NCBI RefSeq assembly: GCF_011386835.1
Contig: NC_088809.1
Coordinates: 1,178,001-1,242,000 of the forward strand
DNA: 64,000 nt
DNA from: Chrysemys picta bellii
Lineage: Eukaryota > Chordata > Testudines > Emydidae
Direction of reading: 5' to 3'
Part shown: in pieces, positions 58,201-64,000 of the stretch
How the letters are laid out: each line of letters begins with the position of its first letter
Numbering within the stretch: the stretch's first letter is position 1
Notes under the pieces: generated by a model
Told to the model about the DNA's origin: nothing
The model's input: the letters and a program-made list of their open reading frames with translations, nothing else
Database searches by the model: none
Translations under genes and position numbers: made by a program

Positions 58201-61123
58201 GGGGCAATTTGGTTTTGAAATGATAATTGTAAGGCAAAATTACAGAGGTCTATAAAATATACAGAGAAAGCTATATGATCCTATCTACTTTGTCCCATAC
58301 CACAAGAACAAGGGAACATTTGAGGACATTATAAGACAATAGGATAAAAATAAATAAAACACAAAACACCTTTGTGCACAGTTTGTAATCAGCTTGTGTA
58401 TCTCATTGCTGTAAAATAACGTAGTAGGATCCAAAGGAGGACTAGACTTTTATATGAATCAGAACGGAATCTGCAGTGATAAGAGGTGGGATAAATTACA
58501 AAGATTATTGATCCTCAAGCTTAAGGATGTTAACTGATCACTATCTGGGCTCAAAAATAAATTATCTCCCAGGCGACAGGGTTATACGATTAGCTGTTCC
58601 CCCAGGTCACTATCACCCCAATTTCAGATCTGCTCAGCTGGGCAAAGTTCATCTCATCTTGTGTTAAGGGCCCTCTGCTCATGCATGGCCTTGGTACCAT
58701 TCTGTAATGATGATCAGCATAGGATGTACTGTACATCACAAGCCGAAAGCTCTGTGCTGCTATTCTCCCCTAGTGCTAATGGCAGGCACTGTACTTCGTT
58801 TCCTAGCAAAGAGGGCTCTCTCTCTAAGGAGATCCACCACTGGAAATGCTCACCCTGGCCATGCCCTGTACCCCAGCCCAGGACACATTAGCTAGTCAAC
58901 AGCTAATTAAAGCATTTGCCCAGAGGAACAGGAGCTGACAGGACAGTCTTTATACCATAATAAAACCTATACAGAATTCCAGCCACAGCATGGAATGGTC
59001 TTCATTGGAGTCACGAATGGATCCTGCCAAACACACTGTTGCAATATGTATCTTTTTCTCCTGGAAACCTCTCCTCCTCTTTTCTCTCCATCCTCTCTTT
59101 TCGCTCCCTCTTCTTCCCTGACTTTCATCCTTCCTCCTCCCCTGAGAAGAATCCTGGGCTAGTGGTGAATTTACATGCAAACAAAATCCAGGCCATTAAG
59201 TGACTGAGAGAATTGAAGATAATTTTGTCCTTCTTTGTGTCTGTGGGGTGGGAGAGAAATGGAGCACTTTGAGGAAAGACTTTGGGTCCTTGACTTCTGA
59301 AGTGAGCTTCACATCAATCCTCTTCATTGCAGGCTAATTATGGGCTTCATGTCTGTGACTGCATTCCTGTCCATGTGGATTAGCAATACTGCCACCACTG
59401 CCATGATGATACCAATAGCCCAAGCTGTACTGCAGCAGCTGCACAAGTCAGAGCAGGAGACCAGTCCAGTGGGGCCTGTGGCTGGGAGCATCAACAAAGC
59501 CTTTGAGCTGCAGGAGGTGCCAGATAAATCAGATGCCTCTCAAGAGACCCAAAAACAAGGTACGTAGCTGTAGGTGTTTTCTCCTTTAGGAGTAATGGTG
59601 GATATGCAGGTGCCTTCTCCATCTCCACATTAGGTGCTTCTGGCCTCAACATTCATCTCTGCTTCTAAATTTTAACTTCATAAGGGAGGAAGATGTCTGT
59701 GGCATCCAGACTATATCAGAGAAGATTTCTGATATGAGAGAACTCTTTAATCTAGAAAAAAAAAGGTATAATAAGATCCAGTTGATGGAAGCTGAAATCA
59801 GAAAAATTCAAACTGGAAATAAGGTGCAAATGTAAAGCGAGGGTAATTAATCTCTGGCGTAACTTTCATAGGGAGGTATCAAATTCTCCATCACTTGGAT
59901 TCCCTAAATCAAGTTGGTCGTCTTTCTAAAAATATACTGCACCTCAATCACAAATTATTGGGCTTGATACATGGATGGCAGTATGCAGTTCTCTGGCCTG
60001 TTTCATTAAGGAGGTCAGGTTGGAAGATCACAATGGTCTCCTACTGGCCTTAAAATCTCTGAATTTGTGAACAGGCAGCTCCCTTTCTTTATCAGCCTTC
60101 CTCTTCTTTCCTGACCCCTTGATTCTACTCAAGTGTCCTTGAATTTGAATCACAAGCTTTTCTTAATCAGGTCCTGATGTGGGATGAGCTGCCTGTTCTC
60201 CGGTTGCCTGTGTTCCTGAATGCGTTTTCTTCTCCCACTCCCCCTCGCCCCGTTCAGACATTGCTGATTCCAGTTACTAGTGTAGCCACGTGGTGTTATC
60301 AAACATCCACATTTTGTGTATTATTCCAATGTTCTAAAAAAAAAACTGTTTTGGGATTTCGTATCAATGCAAACATTAAATGGGACTGAGGCTCAGAGAA
60401 CTGCCAAAGTCTGCCCTGAAATGACCATGTCTCGATACCTTTCCTCACCTTGGGATAGCCTGTTGTTCCTAAACTGGGAATACTGTGTTGTGCAGGCACA
60501 ACAACCTTCCCCATTCCTGTCTAGCCCAGCTTGTGTAACTCTTCTCCTGTTCCTGCCTCTGCACCCAGATAACGGACATGTGCTCACAGTGGAGGAAGAA
60601 GAGAAACTGAAAGATCTGAAGCAGCTGGAAGAGGAGAAGCACCTGACATTTTGCAAGGGAATGAGCCTCTCTGTTTGTTATGCGGCCAGTATTGGAGGGA
60701 TCGCAACCTTGACTGGTACTACCCCCAACCTGGTGATGAAGGGACAGATGGATGAGTGAGTACAGAGGGGTTTGGGACTGCACCCCCAGAATTGCTGTCT
60801 GTTAGTAGTAACCTTGGGCTGGGGCTAAGCTGCAGCCAAAACAGAGAAGGAAAAAGTAAATTTGACGCCGTTCTGAGGAAGGGAGAACCCGGACAAGCTC
60901 ATTTTTGGTCTGGCCCCACAGCCCCCTCTCCTCTCTGGGCCACAGATTATGAGACAGAAATGAGTGCAGTTGTTGTAGTGACATCTGTTTATACTTCCAG
61001 GCTCTTTCCTGGCAATAACAATGTGGTGAACTTCGCTTCCTGGTTCATGTTTGCTTTCCCTACCATGATACTGTTGCTGGCTCTTTCCTGGATTTGGCTC
61101 CAGATAATGTTCTTGGGATTTGA
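49138..61123 (+). CDS. SLC13A2: Sodium/dicarboxylate cotransporter, first six coding exons (gene runs off the window)
   Basis: Sodium-driven uptake of succinate, citrate and other Krebs-cycle acids at the apical membrane of kidney and gut cells. Exons: 49138-49239, 57134-57262, 57587-57723, 59333-59559, 60569-60755, 61001-61123; 905 bases, 301 codons and two bases. Phases agree at every join. Starts [20 protein letters not shown], a membrane helix. [20 protein letters not shown] and [20 protein letters not shown] follow. The sodium-site SNT motif is in [13 protein letters not shown], and the helix [15 protein letters not shown] is intact. The remaining ~280 residues must lie to the right. SLC13A2 is preferred over SLC13A3/A5 because of sequence and because it neighbours SLC46A1 in mammals. 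Intron 1 is 7.9 kb. Confidence 0.94.
49503..49590. repeat. Old dispersed repeat
   Basis: CCCTGATTCAGCAAAGC then two TTAAGCACATGC-type segments. Related text at 46850-46910. A common worn repeat of amniotes; family not named. Confidence 0.5.
50138..50190 (+). mobile_element. MIR/L2-like fragment, first half
   Basis: TATTATCCCCATTTTACAGA then GAGCTGAGGCACACAGATTA, typical of MIR or L2 3' regions. Continues at 50418 after an insertion. Confidence 0.6.
50205..50378. repeat. Hairpin repeat inserted in a MIR-like element
   Basis: Ends ATTTTGGGTGCCCAATTTGA and TCAAGTTGGGCCCCCAGAAA are imperfect inverted repeats. A relative sits at 53533-53639. The position splits an older element, so this one is younger. 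Confidence 0.65.
50418..50485 (+). mobile_element. MIR/L2-like fragment, second half
   Basis: TATTTGCCCAGCATCACACT, then TCTGTGGCAGAGGCAGAGAT, continuing the element begun at 50138. Confidence 0.55.
53025..53532 (-). mobile_element. CR1 LINE 3' fragment, antisense
   Basis: The plus strand reads AGAAGGAACCATTAGATCAT near the 3' end and TTTTTGTGGCTCTTTTCTGC towards the 5' side, the mirror of a CR1 3' region. Same region as 8575-9030 but more diverged. Confidence 0.85.
53533..53639. repeat. Hairpin repeat, second copy
   Basis: TTTTTGGATGTCCAATCTGA and AACATCTCACCCAAAATCA bracket a centre with CTGATTTTCTGAAGAC and CTCTCTGAAAATCATG, again self-complementary. Related to 50205-50378. It abuts the CR1 fragment. 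Confidence 0.65.
57134..57262 (+). CDS. SLC13A2: SLC13A2 exon 2
   Basis: 43 codons; [20 protein letters not shown], then [18 protein letters not shown]. Conserved second helix pair of the family. Donor GTAAGA, phase 0. Confidence 0.94.
57587..57723 (+). CDS. SLC13A2: SLC13A2 exon 3
   Basis: Encodes [20 protein letters not shown] and [19 protein letters not shown]. Ends with two bases of a Leu codon before GTGAGT. Confidence 0.94.
57724..59332 (+). other. SLC13A2 intron 3
   Basis: No repeat or gene clearly recognised. Pyrimidine-rich stretch near 59060-59150. Confidence 0.5.
59333..59559 (+). CDS. SLC13A2: SLC13A2 exon 4: sodium-site SNT motif
   Basis: Encodes [20 protein letters not shown], the first SNT motif that coordinates sodium and substrate, then [18 protein letters not shown] variable hydrophilic loop follows ([20 protein letters not shown]). 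Confidence 0.94.
60569..60755 (+). CDS. SLC13A2: SLC13A2 exon 5
   Basis: Charged cytoplasmic loop rich in Glu and Lys ([18 protein letters not shown]), then [20 protein letters not shown] and NLVMKGQMD. The loop is more acidic than in mammals. Confidence 0.93.
61001..61123 (+). CDS. SLC13A2: SLC13A2 exon 6 (last in window)
   Basis: Encodes [20 protein letters not shown] and [19 protein letters not shown], ending with two bases of a codon at GTAAGT. The next exon is beyond the window. Confidence 0.92.
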
Positions 61124-61890
61124 GTAAGTACTTTATGCTCATTGAAACAAATATAAATTGATGCTTCTGCCATTGATCCTGTCACAGTTTCAGAGTAACT
61201 ACACCTGTATTCCCTGCTCTGTGATCTGCTCCAGGAGTTCCCAGTCACGTTTCAGGTCTCCAGCCACCTCCTGTTTCTGGGTAGGAATCCTTGTCCAACT
61301 CCCTTCTGACCAGGGGTTTTAAGGCTGCACACTCCCTGATCTATACTGTGATCTCCTTAGCAAGCCAGTCTGCCTAAAGGTCAGCACCTGGGCTTTGCTT
61401 TCTCTTCAAGTCTATGACCAGTTACAAGTTACCACTCAGCTTCTTCTAAGCAAGCATATTTATTCTGAATGTAAAAGCATTACAGAGAATGCATATAAAT
61501 ACAATAAAAGAAACTACTTGCATGGTAAAAAGCTGACCAGAGGTCACTCCCAACTTCAACATTGCCTCAAACCCCACTGCAGGATTTTCCCTGTGTTTAC
61601 ATGTTCAGAACAGTCTTTAGATCCAGAACCAGCATCCAGACTGAGCAGATCAGCTGTTTCTTTCTACAGCTGGGGCCTTTGATCTCCAATCTCCAGGAAC
61701 TGGTAATCACCCAGCAGTCACCTTCTCCTTTGGACATAGCTTCAAAAGAGGGTTTTGCATAATCAGAGAATTTGTATTATCCACTCCCCAAGGATTCCCC
61801 AGGAAATCCACTTACCACTTACCCATACAGGTAAGAACTGCAGAGAAACAGTCAAACAAAAAAGAGTCCCATTCAGTTCCATCACATGAA
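61124..61890 (+). other. Start of SLC13A2 intron 6
   Basis: Non-coding. One 95-codon open frame at 61395-61682 has no family resemblance and lies in the intron. Confidence 0.5.
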
Positions 61891-63857
61891 GGCAAACAAC
61901 TAAATAGTGACCCATTTTAAGTGCTTGTATACAAATGCTAGTAGTCTAAATACTAAGATGGGTGAACTTGAGGGCCTGGTATTAAATGAGGATATTGATA
62001 TAACAGGCATCACAGAAACTTGGTGGAACGATGACAATCAATGGGAGACGGTAATACCAAGGTACAAAATATGCTCACACTCATGGGGGAGTGGCCCTAC
62101 ATGTGAAAGAAAATATAGAGTCAAATATAGTAAAAATGGACCAAACTGTACCATAGAATCTCTATGGAGAGAAATTCCCTGCTTGAATAATAAGCATATA
62201 GCAGAAGGAATATAGTACTGACTCCCTGACCAGGATGGTGATGGGACTGTGAAATGCTCAGGGAGATTAGAGAAGCTACAAAAAAAGAAAACGCCAAAAT
62301 AATGAGCGATTTCAACTATCCCCATATTGACTGGGGACATGTCACCTCAGAACAGGATGCAGAGATAAACTTTCTAGAATCATTAATGACTGCTTCTTGG
62401 GGCAGCTAGTCCTGGAATCCACAAGGGGAGAGGCAGTTCTTGACTCAGTCCTAAGTGGAGCACAGGATCTGGTCCAAGAGGTAACTATAGCTGAATTGGT
62501 AAGTAATAACGACCATAATGTAATTAAATTTAACATCCTCGTGGGGGGGAAATACCAAAGAAACCCACCACTGAAGCGTTTAACTTCAGAAAGGGGAACG
62601 ACACAAAAATGAAGAAAGTAGTTGAAAGGAAATTAAAAGGAACAATCCCAAGTGAAATGCCTGCAAGCTGCATGGAAACTCTTTAAAAACACCGTACTAG
62701 AAGGGCAAACTAAATGTATACCCTGAATAAAAATTAGAAGAAAAAAAATAAGAAGAAGATCAAAAAATTGTCACTATGCCTAAACAGCAGAGTAAAAGAG
62801 GCAGTTAGAGGCAAAAAGGCATCTTTGACTAACTGGAAGTCAAATCCTACTGAGGAAAACAGAAAGGAACATAAACGTTGGCAAGTCAAATGTAAAAGCA
62901 TAATTAGGCAGGCCAAAAAAAGAAGTTAAAGATCAGAGAAAGGGACACAAATACTAACAGCTAATAGTAGAAGCAGGAAGCCTGCCAAACCATCAGTGGG
63001 GGCACTGGAAGATCAAGGTGCTAAAGGAGCACTCAAGGAACACAAGACCATTGCAGAGAAAGTAAATGATTTCTTTGTATCATTCTTCACTGCAGAGGTT
63101 GTGGGGGAGATTCCCATACCTGTGCCATTCTTTTTAGGTGACAGATCTGAGGAACTGCCCCAGATTGAGGTGTCAGTAGAGGAGGTTTTGGAACAAATTG
63201 ATAAATTAAACAGTAAGAAGTCACCAGGGCCAGAGAGTATCACTCAGAGTTCTGAAGGAACTCCTAACTGTGGTATGTAACCTATCACTTAAATCAGCTT
63301 CTGTACCACATTTTTAAACAGCGATTTTTAAAAAAGGCTCCAGAGCTGCTCCTGGCAATTACCGGCCAATGAGCCTAACTTCAGTACCAGGTAACTATAA
63401 TAAAGAACAGAATTATCAGACAGATAGATGAATAAGATATGTGGGGGAAGAGTCAACACAACTTTTGAAAAGGGAAATCATCCCTCGCCAATCTATTTGA
63501 ATTCTTTCAGGGTATCAACAAGCATGTGAACAAAGGTGATTCAGTTGATATAGTGTACTTGGATTTTCAGAAAGCATTTGACAAGGTCCCACACTAAAAG
63601 CTTTTACGCAAAGTGAGCAGTCATGGGATAAGAGGGATGGTCCTCTCATGGATCAGTAACTGGTTAAAAGACAGAAAACGAAAAGTAGGAATAAATGGTC
63701 AGTTTTCACAATGGAAAGAGGCAAATAGGAGGGTCCCCCAGGGGTCTGTATTGGGACCAGTCCTAGTCAACATAGTCATAAATGATCTAGGAAAAGAGGT
63801 GAACAGGGAGGTGGGCAAAGTTTGCAGATGATGCTAAATTACTCAAAACAGTTAAGC
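61891..63857 (+). mobile_element. CR1 LINE, long but broken, interrupted at its 3' side
   Basis: Begins in the endonuclease domain (SLNTKMGELEGLVLNEDI, DITGITETWWND) and runs into reverse transcriptase (VDIVYLDFQKAFDKVPH, VPQGSVLGPVLVN). It has stop codons and frameshifts: a TAA follows KVPH at ~63595, and the FADD box at ~63822 is present but out of frame. The 3' end is cut off by the element starting at 63858. Confidence 0.93.
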
Positions 63858-64000
63858 CAGGGGTCCCCAACGCGGTGCCCGCGGGCGCCATGGTGCCCGC
63901 TGGGGCATCTATGTGCGCCCGCGTCCTGGCTGGCGGATGAGCATCCGCCAAAATGGCGCTGACAAGCAGCGTCAACCAGAAGCGTCGCCGCCGAAATGCC
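63858..64000. mobile_element. hAT-type element, partial, nested in CR1
   Basis: Starts CAGGGGTCCCCAACGCGG, a Charlie-type terminus, and continues into GC-rich sequence to the window edge. The other end and the right target duplication are not visible. It splits the CR1 and is therefore younger. Confidence 0.65.

Noticed and set aside
49138..61123. SLC13A5 or SLC13A3 instead of SLC13A2
   Set aside because: Motifs fit the whole family, but the N-terminal match and the position beside SLC46A1 favour SLC13A2.

Overview
The window is vertebrate nuclear DNA. It shows spliced genes with GT/AG introns, CpG-rich promoters and a dense load of old transposons. CR1 LINEs dominate. With them are a tRNA-type SINE, short SINE-like repeats flanked by 12-15 bp target duplications, and several hAT-type elements flanked by 8 bp duplications. 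Together with ~60-75% identity-level resemblance to mammalian proteins, this repeat mix points to a sauropsid, most likely a turtle; that assignment is an inference.

Four genes are clear and match the block known from human chromosome 17q11.2. VTN (vitronectin, minus strand, 2555-7875) and SARM1 (NAD+ hydrolase of axon degeneration, plus strand, 14407-27065) stand head to head. SARM1 and SLC46A1 (proton-coupled folate transporter, minus strand, about 34501-37656, possibly with a further exon lower down) converge. SLC46A1 and SLC13A2 (sodium/dicarboxylate cotransporter, plus strand, from 49138 and running off the right edge) diverge. All VTN and SARM1 coding exons are present, with intact frames of 437 and 729 codons. 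SLC13A2 is represented by its first six coding exons, about 301 codons. At the left edge, five phase-compatible exon candidates (about 322-2238, plus strand) may be the 3' part of another gene, tail to tail with VTN; I could not identify it.

Between and inside the genes: a G-rich minisatellite (1-215); a CR1 copy with an internal deletion, a CR1 tail and a ~32 bp tandem array in the VTN-SARM1 spacer; two TSD-flanked hAT elements in SARM1 intron 1, one carrying five 64 bp repeats; a tRNA-like SINE in SARM1 intron 4; LINE2-like, CR1 and MIR-like fossils between SARM1 and SLC46A1; SINE-like repeats, two more hAT elements, a hairpin repeat and a long CR1 copy between SLC46A1 and SLC13A2; and CR1, hairpin and MIR-like fossils in SLC13A2 introns. 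The right edge is a broken CR1 with a younger TIR element inserted in it.

The four genes do not form a pathway; they are a conserved neighbourhood. I see no sign of a novel defence or mobile system. The observations most worth checking are the unidentified left-edge gene, the shortened basic/acidic linker of vitronectin, the missing or displaced last exon of SLC46A1, and an inverted SINE dimer that integrated as one unit.
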